Shown here: one piece after another, positions 6,342 to 15,270 of the stretch
How the letters are laid out: every line of letters starts with the position of its first letter
Position numbering within the stretch: position 1 is the first letter of the stretch
Origin: Devosia equisanguinis
Lineage (GTDB): Bacteria; Pseudomonadota; Alphaproteobacteria; Rhizobiales; Devosiaceae
Length of the DNA: 16,101 nt
Assembly (NCBI GenBank): GCA_945888565.1
Contig: CAMDAL010000042.1
Span: 1 to 16,101, forward strand
Direction: 5' to 3'
The notes under the pieces: model-generated
What the model was told of the DNA's origin: nothing
The model's input: only the letters and a program-made list of their open reading frames with translations
The model's database searches: none
Translations under genes and position numbers: made by a program

Positions 6342-7714
6342 TAGAGCCCGATCCCCTTGTCGGCGACGAGCTTACGGTCTCGCACCACCGTTACGCCGCG
6401 CCGTATCGTGGTCACCGGCCAGCCGGTTACCGCAAGGCCCTCATACGGTGTGTAGTCGCAGCCATGGTGCAGCTCCGACTGGCTGATCGTCACCTCCAGG
6501 TCTGGGTCCCAGATGACGATATCGGCGTCCGCGCCGATCGCGATCGTGCCCTTGCGCGGGAAGAGGCCGTACGCCTTGGCGTGGTTGGTCGAGGTCAGCG
6601 CGACGAAGCGCTGGAGGTCAATCCGCCCTTTGCGTACGCCTTCCGAGAAGAGGATCGGCATCCGCGTCTCGATGCCGGGGATGCCGTTGGGAATCCAGCG
6701 GTAGCCGCCGCGCTTCGCTTCGGGCGTGAGCTTTCCGCTCTCGTCGTAGCGATAGGGGCAGTGGTCCGAGGAGAAGACGTCGAAGCTGCCGTTCTCGAGT
6801 CCTTCCCAGCAGGCTTCCTGGCTCGTCGTGTCGCGCGGCGGTGGGCTGCAGACGAACTTGCTGCCCTCGAGCGCATCGCCTTCGAGGTCATCCTCGGTGA
6901 GGACGAGGTATTGCGGGCAGGTCTCGGAGAGCACCTTCACGCCGCGCTTGCGAGCGCGCTCGATCTCCTCGATGGCTCCGGCATTGGAGACGTGAACGAC
7001 CATGACCTCGGCGTTGGTCAGCTCGGCAAGGGAGAGCGCCCGGTTGGTCGCCTCGCGCTCGACCGGAATGGGCCGGGACGTGGCGTGATAGCGCGGGGCG
7101 GTCTTTCCCGCCGCCTCCAACTCCTCGTTGAGGAAGCGGATGGCGTCGATGCCTTCGGCATGCACCATGACCACGGCTCCGCCCTTACGTGCCGTCTTCA
7201 TGACGTTGAGGATCTCGTAGTCGGTGAGCCGCAGGTCCTCGTAGGTCATGAAGACCTTGACCGAGGTGAAGCCCGCCGCGATGAGGGCGGGGAGGTCCTG
7301 GCCGATTAGCTGCGGGTCTGGATCGGAGACGATGAGATGATAGCTCACGTCGCAGTAGAGGTTGCCCGCGGCCCGCTGGTCATAGTCGGTCAGCGCATCG
7401 CGAAGGCTCTGGCCCTTCTTCTGTAGGCAGAAGGGCATGACCGTGGTGTTGCCGCCGAATATGGCCGAGCGCGTGCCGGTCTCAAAATCGTCGCCCATGA
7501 CGATCCCGGGCGCGCCGTCCTGGGCGAGGTGAACGTGGCTGTCGATGCCGCCGGGCATAACCAGCTTACCGGTGGCGTCGATGACCTCCGCCGCATGGCC
7601 CGCGAGCGTCTCTGCAATCGCGACGATGCGGCCGTCCTTGATGCCGACATCGGCGCTGAACACATCGGCGGCGGTGACCACGGTGCCGCCGGTGATGATG
7701 AGATCGTAGTCCAT
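6296..7714 (-). CDS. hydA: Dihydropyrimidinase / D-hydantoinase-type cyclic amidohydrolase
   Basis: The 472-residue enzyme is a cyclic amidohydrolase of the dihydropyrimidinase/hydantoinase group. It hydrolyses five- or six-membered cyclic imides such as hydantoins or dihydropyrimidines to N-carbamoyl amino acids in the cytoplasm. The binuclear metal site is complete: HVH at about 60 and 62 (PGGIDSHVHL), the lysine expected to be carbamylated in SVKVFMTY (about 153), His in MVHAEG (185), His in VVHVSN (241) and Asp in SSDHCPY (317). The tyrosine five residues after the lysine, which stabilises the tetrahedral intermediate, is also present. ATG 7714 (MDYDLII) is preferred because GAGG lies 10 bases upstream. 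ATG 7723, which overlaps the fused-hydantoinase stop as ATGA, is the alternative. It is the last gene of the operon and runs 46 bp into the opposite LysR gene. The residues do not settle whether the preferred substrate is dihydropyrimidine or hydantoin. Confidence 0.92.
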   Translation of the reverse strand: MDYDLIITGGTVVTAADVFSADVGIKDGRIVAIAETLAGHAAEVIDATGKLVMPGGIDSHVHLAQDGAPGIVMGDDFETGTRSAIFGGNTTVMPFCLQKKGQSLRDALTDYDQRAAGNLYCDVSYHLIVSDPDPQLIGQDLPALIAAGFTSVKVFMTYEDLRLTDYEILNVMKTARKGGAVVMVHAEGIDAIRFLNEELEAAGKTAPRYHATSRPIPVEREATNRALSLAELTNAEVMVVHVSNAGAIEEIERARKRGVKVLSETCPQYLVLTEDDLEGDALEGSKFVCSPPPRDTTSQEACWEGLENGSFDVFSSDHCPYRYDESGKLTPEAKRGGYRWIPNGIPGIETRMPILFSEGVRKGRIDLQRFVALTSTNHAKAYGLFPRKGTIAIGADADIVIWDPDLEVTISQSELHHGCDYTPYEGLAVTGWPVTTIRRGVTVVRDRKLVADKGIGLYQTRVPSASAASDGS

Positions 7715-7719
7715 GGGGA

Positions 7720-10700
7720 TCATGCCTCGTCCGCGAGCTGCTTGTTCCTTGCCCGATATTGCGCGCGGGCACTTGAGACCGTCACGTAGCCGCCTTCGAG
7801 GTCGGCCAGAAGCGCGCCGTCGGAGCGGAGAGCAGGCGGTCCGTAGCCCGAGCCGCCGGTCAGCACGGCCTCGAGCAGATGTCCCGCCGTCTCCAGCGTC
7901 ACGAGCTCACCGGTGCCGCAGTCGCGGACGATAGTTCCCCCGTCGGTGCGGACCTGGCCGTGGGCACGGGTCCCAGGCTCGCCACCATGGAGGCCCGTGA
8001 AGTCGAGTCCCACACCCTCGGGAAAGATCGAGATGAAGAGCGGTGCCCCGTCGTCATCGCGTTTGCCGAGGACGATGCGCTGCGCAAGGCCACCGCGGAA
8101 CTGGCCGGGTCCGCCGCTGTCCGGGACAAAGCTCTTCTCGTGAAGGACCACCGGCACGCGCGCTTCGAACACCTCGATCGACGTGTTGGCCGCCGACGAG
8201 GGAAAGATGAGGCCGGAAATGCCGTCGCTCGCGGACGCGCCGCCTTGGCCGCCGCCGGCGAGAAAGACGTCGGAGAAGTAATCCCCCTCGGGCGCCTTGC
8301 CATAAACAGTGAGCGAGATGGGTAGCCCGGAGAAGGCGCGAACGCGATCGGGAAGGACCCCAGAGAGCGCGCGGTAGATCGAGGGGCCGATGTACCAGCC
8401 GGTCCGCGTCCGCACGTTCACAGATGCCGGTTTTTGCGCGTTGAGCACCGAGCCTTCGGGCGCCTTCACCCGGAACGGCCGGTAGCAGCCCGCGGTCCCT
8501 CTCACCTGCGGTGTCAGAAGGCACTTGAGCGGGTAGGTCGCGTGGGCCTCGGTATAGCTGAAGGTGCAGTTGAGGCCGCCACGAAGCATGGTCGGCGGGG
8601 CACCCGCAAAGTCGATCTCGATCTCGCTGCCCGCCACCGTCAGCCGCACCGGTAGGCGGTACGGCACGCCCAGAGGATTGGCCCAGCTCTCGGCCTCGTA
8701 GACCCCGTCCGGCAGGGCGTTGACCGCAGCCCGCATGGCCGTTTCGGAGAGCGACTGCACGACGTGAGCGAGGGCCGCTAGGTCATCGAGGCCATACTCG
8801 TCCATGAGCGCGAGAAGCCGCTTGGCGCCGACTTCGTTAGCTCCCACAAAGGAGAAGAGATCGCCGATGACCTGCTCGCTGCCGCGCACGTTCTCCTTGA
8901 TCAGGCGCACCAGGGTTGCGTTGGGCGTTCCCGCTTCGAGCAGCTTCATCGGAGGGATCTGGAGGCCCTCGTCGTAGAGCTCGCGGGCGTGGAGGCTGTC
9001 CTTGGTGCCGCCGATGTCGGAGACATGCCCGACCGTTCCCGCGAGGCCCACCAGCCTGCCGTTGCGGAACACTGGTGTCACCACCGCGACATCGGGCAGG
9101 TGACCGGCGCAGAGCCAAGGATCGTTGGTGATCAGTACATCGCCGGGCTTCAGCGTGGCCGGCGGAAATTCCTCGAGCAGGGCCTTCACCGCGCGCGGCA
9201 GCGTGAGGTTGAAGACCGGCATGCCGCGCCGCGAATGGGCCAGCGTCTCGCCGTTGCCATCGAGCAGCTCGCAGGCAAAGTCCTGAGCCTCCGAGACTAT
9301 CAGCGAATAGGCGGTGCGGCAAACGGTGGACCACATCTCCTCCGAGACTGCCGCGAGCCGTGCCCACATAATCTCGAGCCCGATCGGGTCGGCCCTTAGC
9401 GCCGCGACCTCGGCGTCGAAGCCGCCAGCCGGCGGCCTCGCGATCCGCGTCCCAGCGGCGATGGTGATGCGGATATTGCCGTGGCCGTCGATCCGGGCGC
9501 GGTCGCCCGCGAGCAGCACGGTCGTCGCCTCGCGCTCCTCGATCATCGCGGGCCCGACCACGGCCTCTTCGCCGCCGAGGGTATAGCGGTCATAGACCGC
9601 GGCCTCGAAGTAGCCCGACCCGTCCCAGACCTGACGCGTGCCCTTCCGCGCGCTGCCGGCCGCGATTCCCGCACTACCAACGCTGAGCGCCGGCATCGGT
9701 CCCGAAGCCTCGACCCGGAAGGTCATTATCTCAAGCGTGTGGACGATCGGGAGGAAGGCGTAGTGACGACGGTACTCGGTGCGGAACGCCTCGGCGAGTT
9801 CCCCCGCCGCCGCAGGATCGGTGAGGTCCGGCGGCAGGGCAACCGCGATCTCATGGAGCTGCCCTGCCAGCCGCATGGTCGCCTTGCGGGCAAGGGAAAT
9901 TAAGTTGGCCGGCACGTCCGCGGCGATGAGCTCCGCTCGGGCGGATGCGGTAAGCTCGCCGAGCACGCGCTCGACGTCGTCCGGCCGCCAGCTTTCGTCG
10001 ACGCGCATGGGCAGCGAACGCGTCACCTCGAAGCTCAGCGGGGCGGCGAGAAAGCCCAGGGCCGAGGCCGCGCCGGAAGCCGGTGGAACGATGACCTCGC
10101 TCACCCCGAGGATGCGTGCGACGCCGGTCGCGTGGGCGGGACCCGCGCCGCCGAACGCGATCATGGTCAGGCGGCGCGGATCGTAGCCGCGCTCGATGGT
10201 GTGCTCGCGGAAAGCACTGGCCATATTCTCGTTGACAAGGGTGTGGATGCCGTGAGCGACCCGCTCTGTGCTGAGACCAAGACGCTCGGCAAGCCGCGCC
10301 ACCGCGGCGCTCGCTAGGTCCGGCTCGAGCCGCATCTTGCCGCCGAGGAAGAACGCCGGATCGTAGTAGCCGAGAAGGAGGTTGGCGTCGGTCACCGTCG
10401 GTTCTTCCGCCCCGAGGCCATAGCAAGCGGGTCCAGGAGCCGAGCCAGCCGAATGCGGGCCGACGCGCAGAAGGCCGATTTCGTCGATCGCGGCGATCGA
10501 GCCGCCGCCGCCGCCGATCTCGATCATGTCGAGCACGGGCGAGGTGATGGGCAGGCCCGAGCCCTTGGTGAACCGGTGGACACGGCCCGCCTCGAGCATC
10601 GGCGCAATCGGCGCGACGCCGCCCTCGATTAGGCAGCCCTTGGCGGTGGTGCCGCCCATGTCGAAGGCGAAGACGTCGCGCACGTTGGCGAGCCGGCCGA

Positions 10701-11532
10701 CGTGGAGCGCTGCAAGCCCGCCGCCGGCTGGTCCGCTTTCGAGGAAGCGAATAGGAAAGGCCCGTGCCGTCTCGAGCGAGGCAAGTCCGCCGGCCGAATG
10801 CATGAGCCAGAGCGCGCCGCCGAAGCCGGCGCCCGCAAGCCGCTGCGACAGGCGAGCCAGGTAGTCAGCCATCATCGGCTGCACATAGGCGTTGGCGCAG
10901 GCGGTGACGAAACGGGGGTACTCGCGGATCTCGGCAACGACGCCGGTCGAGAGGGACACCGGAATCCCAGGCGCCAGGCGCGCGATGATCTCGGCGGTGC
11001 GCAGCTCGTGAGCGGGGTTGCGGTAGGCATTGAGGTAGCCCACCGCGATGGCTCCAACCCCGGCCTCGAGCAGGTTTTTCACCGCTGCATCGACCCCGGC
11101 CTCGTCGAGAGCGGTGACCACCCGGCCACGTGCATCGATGCGTTCGGCGACCTCTAGCCTCAGGGCGCGAGGCACCAGTGGCGGAGGAAACTTGAGGAAG
11201 AGGTCGTAGATGTCGTAGCGCTGCTCGGTTCCCATCTCGATAAGGTCGCGGAAGCCACGGGTCGTGAGGAAGCCGACCTTGGCGCCCTTGCGCTCGATGA
11301 TGGCATTGGTGACGAGGGTGGTGCCGTGGACCACCTCGGCAACCTCGCTCACCGCGATGCCTTCGTCGGCGCATACCGCGTCGATGCCCTCGACGGCCGC
11401 AAGCGAGGGATCGGCAGCAGTGGTTAGCCGTTTATGGAGGCGGGTCCTGCCGCTCTTTTCGTCGCTGAGGACGAAGTCGGTGAACGTGCCTCCGATATCG
11501 ACGCCGAGGCGCCAGCGTCCGCGCACAGTCAC
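7720..11532 (-). CDS. Fused hydantoinase A/B (HyuA-HyuB), 5-oxoprolinase / N-methylhydantoinase family
   Basis: The 1270-residue protein joins both subunits of an ATP-dependent cyclic-amide hydrolase in A-then-B order. The HyuA part (about 1-700) has ASKHA-type nucleotide motifs: DIGGTFTDF (12-20), VVHGTTLVTNAII (68-79), DMGGTTAKGCL (291-301), GGGGGSIAAID (340-350) and FGGAGPAHATG (460-470). The HyuB part (about 712-1265) shows DPIGLEIMWARLAAVSEEM (715-733), the metal-site-like NDPWLCAGHLPD (803-814), GHVSDIGGT (835-843), GGGQGG (1093-1098) and SGGPGQFRGG (1139-1148). The family couples ATP hydrolysis to opening of 5-oxoproline, N-methylhydantoin or related rings. Fusion is usual in 5-oxoprolinases, whereas hydantoinases often have two subunits, so domain layout hints at oxoprolinase while the neighbouring dihydropyrimidinase hints at hydantoins. 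Start GTG 11532 has GGAAGG 8 bases upstream. Its stop overlaps the alternative start of the next gene. No frameshift or lost motif was seen. Confidence 0.92.
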   Translation of the reverse strand: MTVRGRWRLGVDIGGTFTDFVLSDEKSGRTRLHKRLTTAADPSLAAVEGIDAVCADEGIAVSEVAEVVHGTTLVTNAIIERKGAKVGFLTTRGFRDLIEMGTEQRYDIYDLFLKFPPPLVPRALRLEVAERIDARGRVVTALDEAGVDAAVKNLLEAGVGAIAVGYLNAYRNPAHELRTAEIIARLAPGIPVSLSTGVVAEIREYPRFVTACANAYVQPMMADYLARLSQRLAGAGFGGALWLMHSAGGLASLETARAFPIRFLESGPAGGGLAALHVGRLANVRDVFAFDMGGTTAKGCLIEGGVAPIAPMLEAGRVHRFTKGSGLPITSPVLDMIEIGGGGGSIAAIDEIGLLRVGPHSAGSAPGPACYGLGAEEPTVTDANLLLGYYDPAFFLGGKMRLEPDLASAAVARLAERLGLSTERVAHGIHTLVNENMASAFREHTIERGYDPRRLTMIAFGGAGPAHATGVARILGVSEVIVPPASGAASALGFLAAPLSFEVTRSLPMRVDESWRPDDVERVLGELTASARAELIAADVPANLISLARKATMRLAGQLHEIAVALPPDLTDPAAAGELAEAFRTEYRRHYAFLPIVHTLEIMTFRVEASGPMPALSVGSAGIAAGSARKGTRQVWDGSGYFEAAVYDRYTLGGEEAVVGPAMIEEREATTVLLAGDRARIDGHGNIRITIAAGTRIARPPAGGFDAEVAALRADPIGLEIMWARLAAVSEEMWSTVCRTAYSLIVSEAQDFACELLDGNGETLAHSRRGMPVFNLTLPRAVKALLEEFPPATLKPGDVLITNDPWLCAGHLPDVAVVTPVFRNGRLVGLAGTVGHVSDIGGTKDSLHARELYDEGLQIPPMKLLEAGTPNATLVRLIKENVRGSEQVIGDLFSFVGANEVGAKRLLALMDEYGLDDLAALAHVVQSLSETAMRAAVNALPDGVYEAESWANPLGVPYRLPVRLTVAGSEIEIDFAGAPPTMLRGGLNCTFSYTEAHATYPLKCLLTPQVRGTAGCYRPFRVKAPEGSVLNAQKPASVNVRTRTGWYIGPSIYRALSGVLPDRVRAFSGLPISLTVYGKAPEGDYFSDVFLAGGGQGGASASDGISGLIFPSSAANTSIEVFEARVPVVLHEKSFVPDSGGPGQFRGGLAQRIVLGKRDDDGAPLFISIFPEGVGLDFTGLHGGEPGTRAHGQVRTDGGTIVRDCGTGELVTLETAGHLLEAVLTGGSGYGPPALRSDGALLADLEGGYVTVSSARAQYRARNKQLADEA
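7725..7728 (-). promoter_or_regulatory. Ribosome binding site for the cyclic amidohydrolase
   Basis: GAGG on the minus strand lies 10 bases before ATG 7714 but only one base before ATG 7723. It lies inside the last codons of the fused hydantoinase gene, consistent with translational coupling. Confidence 0.45.
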
Positions 11533-11540
11533 GGGCAGTA

Positions 11541-11546
11541 CCTTCC
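11541..11546 (-). promoter_or_regulatory. Strong ribosome binding site of the fused hydantoinase
   Basis: GGAAGG on the minus strand lies 8 bases before GTG 11532 and supports that non-ATG start. The 101 bp between the upstream ATPase stop and this start is the longest gap in the operon, so an internal promoter could lie there, but no clear -35/-10 pair was recognised. Confidence 0.6.
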
Positions 11547-11633
11547 GTTGAGGGTGGCGAGGATCCTAGCGCAGCGGGCGGCGCACGGCCCTCCGGCGCC
11601 TATCAAGAGTGCGGTTGCGGGCATAACCATGGG

Positions 11634-12467
11634 CTATGGCGCTGCCGCGGCGCGGGCCGCCAGTGACTTGTCGGGGTCGAGGTCAGGCACTGCCGCAATC
11701 AGCTCGCGCGTATACTGCTCGGCGGGGGTGTCGAAGACGACGTCGGTTGGCCCGCTCTCGACGACGCTGCCGTTCTGCATGACCGCCACCCGGGCGCAGG
11801 CGTAACGGATGGCGCCGAGGTCGTGGGAGACAAAGAGGTAGGTCAGCTCCATCTCGCGCTGCAGTTCGAGCAACAGGTCGAGCACCTGGGCCTGCACCGA
11901 GACATCGAGCGCCGACGTGGGCTCGTCGAGAACGAGAAGCCGCGGCTCGGCGGCCAGTGCGCGGGCTATGGCGATGCGCTGCCGCTGCCCGCCGGAGAAC
12001 TCGTGGGGAAAGCGCTGTAGGTGCTGCGAACCGAGGCCGACACGCTCGAGGAGCGCCACCACGCGCTCGCGCCGCTCCGGCGGTCCGAGCCTGATGCGGC
12101 GGCGGTGGATCACCATCGGCTCGGCGACGATGTCCATTACGCGCATGCGCGGATCGAGCGAGGAATAGGGGTCCTGGAAGACGATCTGGATGGCTGAGCG
12201 CAACGCCATGTTGTCGCGCCGCGAGCTGGTCGCCACATCGACGCCGTCGAAGAGGATGCGTCCCGAGGACAGCGTCTCGAGCGCGACGATGCAGCGTGCC
12301 AGCGTGGTCTTCCCCGAACCGGACTCGCCGACGAGGCCAAAGCTCTGGCCCGCTTCGATGACGAGTGAGACGTCGCGCAGCGCCTGTACCGGAATGCTCT
12401 TGCCGCCGAAGAAACCGCCGGCCGGCGGGAATGTCTTTGATGCCCCATCAACGATGAGAAGGGTCAT
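11634..12467 (-). CDS. Peptide-type ABC transporter ATP-binding protein (DppF/OppF-like)
   Basis: The 277-residue ATPase has every expected motif: Walker A GESGSGKT (47-54), Q-loop VFQDPYSSLDP (96-106), signature FSGGQRQR (157-164), Walker B LLVLDEPTSALD (177-188) and the switch histidine in VSHD (213-216). The YSSLDPRM segment and the C-terminal TPAEQYTRELIAAVPDLDP are typical of the DppF/OppF subunit of dipeptide/oligopeptide transporters. It would pair with the DppD-like ATPase encoded just upstream, on the cytoplasmic face of the permease dimer. ATG 12467 overlaps the stop of the DppD-like gene as ATGA, and the next gene (fused hydantoinase) follows after 101 bp. The imported solute is not revealed by the ATPase; linkage to two ring-opening hydrolases suggests a cyclic amide or modified amino acid or peptide (inference). 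Confidence 0.93.
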   Translation of the reverse strand: MTLLIVDGASKTFPPAGGFFGGKSIPVQALRDVSLVIEAGQSFGLVGESGSGKTTLARCIVALETLSSGRILFDGVDVATSSRRDNMALRSAIQIVFQDPYSSLDPRMRVMDIVAEPMVIHRRRIRLGPPERRERVVALLERVGLGSQHLQRFPHEFSGGQRQRIAIARALAAEPRLLVLDEPTSALDVSVQAQVLDLLLELQREMELTYLFVSHDLGAIRYACARVAVMQNGSVVESGPTDVVFDTPAEQYTRELIAAVPDLDPDKSLAARAAAAP

Positions 12468-13330
12468 TGTGCGGCCCCAACGCTTGGCCTCTGCCGGCCG
12501 TGGACGCTCGGCACCGCGCCGAGCAGCAGCCTCGTGTAGGCATGGCGCGGCTCGCGCAGGACCTGGCGTGCCGGGCCTGCCTCGACGATAATCCCCGCCT
12601 CCATCACCGCGACGTCGGTGCAGAGTTGGGCAACAACGCCCATGTTATGGGTGATGAGGACCACGGCAAGGTTAAACTCGCGGACCAGGCCATAGAGCAA
12701 CTGAAGCACTTGCGCCTGCACCGTAACGTCGAGCGCCGTCGTCGGCTCGTCGGCGATAAGGAGCTCGGGCCGTCCCATAAGCGCCATGGCGATCAGCACG
12801 CGCTGGCGCATGCCGCCAGAGAACTCGTGCGGATGGGAGCCGATGCGCCGCGCCGCATCGCGGATGCCGACCCGCTCGAGCATGTGGACAGCCTTGTCGA
12901 GCGCCGCCTTGTGTCGCGCACGTGCCGGCGCGCCGGGGTTGAGGTTCAGCCGTTCCGGTGCGACAGCGGCGACGTGGAGCCCGACGTCCACCATCTGCGA
13001 CCGCACGGTGAAGGAGGGATTGAGGTTCGTCGATGGATCCTGGAACACCATGCCGATGCGCACCCCGCGCAGGCCGCGCATGTCGCGCTCGGAGAGGGAG
13101 AGGATGTCGAGGCCGTCGAAGGTCACGGTCCCGGCGGTGTAGCGGCCGGGCGGGGACGGTACGAGCCGCGCGATGGAGAGGCCCGTCACCGACTTGCCGC
13201 TCCCCGTCTCCCCGACGAGGCCGACGATCTGGCCGCGCCCAACGCTGAGATTGATGCCGTGCAGCACCGGCGTCACGCCGCGACGCGTTGCGAACTCGAG
13301 GCTGAGGTCGGAAATCTCGAGCAGCGCCAT
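12464..13330 (-). CDS. Peptide-type ABC transporter ATP-binding protein (DppD/OppD-like)
   Basis: This 288-residue ATPase carries Walker A GETGSGKS (40-47), Q-loop VFQDPSTNLNP (95-105), signature FSGGMRQR (170-177), Walker B LLIADEPTTALD (190-201) and the switch histidine in ITHN (226-229). The FSGGMRQRVLIAMAL signature and the PHEFSGG lead-in are typical of DppD/OppD. Between the Q-loop and the signature (about residues 118-145), the segment containing APERLNLNPGAPARARH looks some 10-15 residues longer than in common OppD proteins; this is a visual estimate. The gene starts one base after the DppC-like stop and overlaps the DppF-like start by 4 bp, so the transporter genes are tightly coupled. 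The family's C-terminal cysteine-rich extension, seen in many OppD proteins, is reduced here to a short tail. Confidence 0.93.
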   Translation of the reverse strand: MALLEISDLSLEFATRRGVTPVLHGINLSVGRGQIVGLVGETGSGKSVTGLSIARLVPSPPGRYTAGTVTFDGLDILSLSERDMRGLRGVRIGMVFQDPSTNLNPSFTVRSQMVDVGLHVAAVAPERLNLNPGAPARARHKAALDKAVHMLERVGIRDAARRIGSHPHEFSGGMRQRVLIAMALMGRPELLIADEPTTALDVTVQAQVLQLLYGLVREFNLAVVLITHNMGVVAQLCTDVAVMEAGIIVEAGPARQVLREPRHAYTRLLLGAVPSVHGRQRPSVGAAQ

Positions 13331-13331
13331 G

Positions 13332-14243
13332 TCAGCGGTCCGACTTGGGGTCTAGGGCTTCGCGGAGGCCATCGCCGAAAAGGTTGAAGGCGAAGACCGA
13401 GATCATGATGGCGAGGCCCGGGAAGATGGCGATCCACCAGTAGCCCGGCATGTAGCCACGGGCATTCGAGAGCATCGCGCCCCATTCTGGCGTCGGTGGC
13501 TTGACGCCGATGCCGATGAAGCCGAGCGAGGCCACTGTGATGATGGCGAAGCTGATCTCGAGCGACATCTTGACGATGATGGTGGGTGCAATGTTGGGCA
13601 GTACGTGGCGCAGAAGGATCCGCCATGGACTCGCCCCCATGGCCATCGCCGCCTCGACGTAAAGTTCCAGCTTCACCGCCCGGACTTCGCCCCGCACCAG
13701 CCGCGCATAGCCGGGCCAGGTTGCAAGAGTGATGGCAATGATGAGGTTGGCGATGCCGGGCCCAAGCGCCGCCGCCACCGCCATCGCGAGGATCAGCGAG
13801 GGGATCGTGAGCATGAGGTCGGTGAACCGCATAAGCACCTCGTCGGCAAGGCGGCCGAAGAAGCCGGCGAGCGCCCCGACGATAGTTCCGATTAGCGCGC
13901 TCGAGGCGATGATCGCAATGGCGGTGAGGATCGACACCCGAGCGCCGCCGAGGACCAGCGACAGCACGTCCTGGCCAAGCTCGTTGGTGCCGAAGAGGTG
14001 GGTCGAGGAGGGCGGCTCGAACCGGTTGGCGGTCGCGACGGTGCCAGTGATGTGCTGGGGGTAGGGCGCCAGCGCGGGACCGAAGGCGGTGAGGACGAGT
14101 AGCAGGACGAGGACGGCGAAGGCTGAGGTCGATACTCTCGACGAGAAGTACCGGCGCCATAGGGTTCGCGTCGAGAGTGCGGGCGGCGCAACCGCGCCCA
14201 CCGGCGTGCCCGATGGGGAGAGCGGGGCCGCGATCTCAGTCAT
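13332..14243 (-). CDS. Peptide-type ABC transporter permease (DppC/OppC-like)
   Basis: The 303-residue inner-membrane permease has an N-terminal cytoplasmic stretch of about 30 residues, then a first membrane helix (about 37-57, AFAVLVLLLVLTAFGPALA) and an extracytoplasmic segment with the family's FGTNELGQDVLSLVLGGARVSI motif. The multi-helix core contains the ATPase-contacting EAA loop VEAAMAMGASPWRILLRHVLPN (about 192-213). The C-terminal ending FNLFGDGLREALDPKS is a DppC/OppC signature. It forms a heterodimer with the DppB-like permease encoded immediately upstream, whose stop it overlaps by 4 bp (ATGA at 14240-14243). The downstream DppD-like gene begins after a single base. Length and motifs are complete. 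Specificity for peptides as opposed to other small amides cannot be inferred from the permease alone. Confidence 0.93.
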   Translation of the reverse strand: MTEIAAPLSPSGTPVGAVAPPALSTRTLWRRYFSSRVSTSAFAVLVLLLVLTAFGPALAPYPQHITGTVATANRFEPPSSTHLFGTNELGQDVLSLVLGGARVSILTAIAIIASSALIGTIVGALAGFFGRLADEVLMRFTDLMLTIPSLILAMAVAAALGPGIANLIIAITLATWPGYARLVRGEVRAVKLELYVEAAMAMGASPWRILLRHVLPNIAPTIIVKMSLEISFAIITVASLGFIGIGVKPPTPEWGAMLSNARGYMPGYWWIAIFPGLAIMISVFAFNLFGDGLREALDPKSDR

Positions 14244-15247
14244 TCGGCCTCGGTCCTCGGGTTGACTACCCGCTGCAGGAGATCGACGACGATATTGGTG
14301 ACGATGAAGAGCAGGCCCACGACGAGGGCGACGCCGATCACCGGCATAAAATCCTGGGAGACAATGGCTTTGGTGGCGTAGAGCCCGATACCGGGCCAGT
14401 CGAACACGGTTTCTACGATCACCGTGCCGCCCAGCAGCCAGCCGAAATAGAGCCCGATGACCGTCAGGGTCGCGCCGAAGGCGTTGCGCAGCACATATTT
14501 GAAGTTTATGCGCCTTTCCGACAGCCCGAAGGCGCGTGCAGTGCGCACATAGTCCTGCTGCAGGACCCCGATGGTGGAGGATCGCATGAGCCCGATGATG
14601 GTCGCCATGGGCGAGAGGCAGAGAACGAGGGCGGGGAGCGAGAGGTGCAATAGCGCGAGCCCGAGCGAGCGGAAATCGAGCGCCAGCAGGCTGTCGACAG
14701 TGAGGAGACCCGTGACCTGATGGGGCGGTGTCGCGACGAAGGGAAACCTGCCGCCGAGCGGAAACATCCTCAGCACCATGGCAAAGAGGATCTGCATCAT
14801 GAGTCCGAGGAAGAACTGCGGAGTCGAAAGTGCAAAGAGCGAGCCGAAGCGGACGGCGTAGTCGCTGATGCGATCTTTGCGCACGGCGGCAATCAGCCCC
14901 AGCGGCACTCCGATACAGGCCGCAAGGGCGAGGGCGGCTATGACGAGCTCGAGGGTGGCGGGAAGGAAAGTGGCGATGTCAGTGCCGACGGGCCGCCGCG
15001 ACATCACCGAACGGCCCCAGTCGCCCTGAACGAGGTTGCCGAGGTAGCCCAGGTATTGCTCAGCAAGCGAGCGATCGAGCCCGAACTCAACGCGCATCTG
15101 CTCGATTGTCGCGGCCGAGGCCTGCGGTCCCGCGGCTAGCCGCACCGGGTCGCCGGGCAGCAGCCGCGAGATCGCGAAGAGGAGGAGCGTGAGACCGATC
15201 AGCGTCGGGATCAGCAGAAGGATCCGCCGGAGCAGTATCTTCAGCAT
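14240..15247 (-). CDS. Peptide-type ABC transporter permease (DppB/OppB-like)
   Basis: The 335-residue integral membrane protein begins MLKILLRRILLLIPTLIGLTLLLFAI, the typical first helix of DppB/OppB, followed by the LLPGDPVRLAAGPQA segment and the VEFGLDRSLAEQYLGYLGNLVQGDWGRS block that is characteristic of this subunit. The EAA cytoplasmic loop is QDYVRTARAFGLSERRINFKYVLRNA (about 228-253), and the C-terminal VDLLQRVVNPRT is standard. It forms half of the membrane channel with the DppC-like protein and sits 23 bp after the solute-binding gene. GAGGT lies a few bases before ATG 15247. The 4-bp overlap with the next gene supports coupled translation of the permease pair. Confidence 0.93.
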   Translation of the reverse strand: MLKILLRRILLLIPTLIGLTLLLFAISRLLPGDPVRLAAGPQASAATIEQMRVEFGLDRSLAEQYLGYLGNLVQGDWGRSVMSRRPVGTDIATFLPATLELVIAALALAACIGVPLGLIAAVRKDRISDYAVRFGSLFALSTPQFFLGLMMQILFAMVLRMFPLGGRFPFVATPPHQVTGLLTVDSLLALDFRSLGLALLHLSLPALVLCLSPMATIIGLMRSSTIGVLQQDYVRTARAFGLSERRINFKYVLRNAFGATLTVIGLYFGWLLGGTVIVETVFDWPGIGLYATKAIVSQDFMPVIGVALVVGLLFIVTNIVVDLLQRVVNPRTEAE

Positions 15248-15270
15248 CGGACCTCACGGGTTTCTGTCAC

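Noticed and set aside
12467..13387. 306-codon plus-strand frame opposite the DppD-like ATPase
   Set aside because: The minus strand holds complete Walker A, signature and Walker B motifs; the plus frame is a shadow.
13273..14160. 295-codon minus-strand frame overlapping the DppC-like permease in another frame
   Set aside because: It is rich in His, Arg and Pro and lacks membrane helices, while the permease frame is intact.
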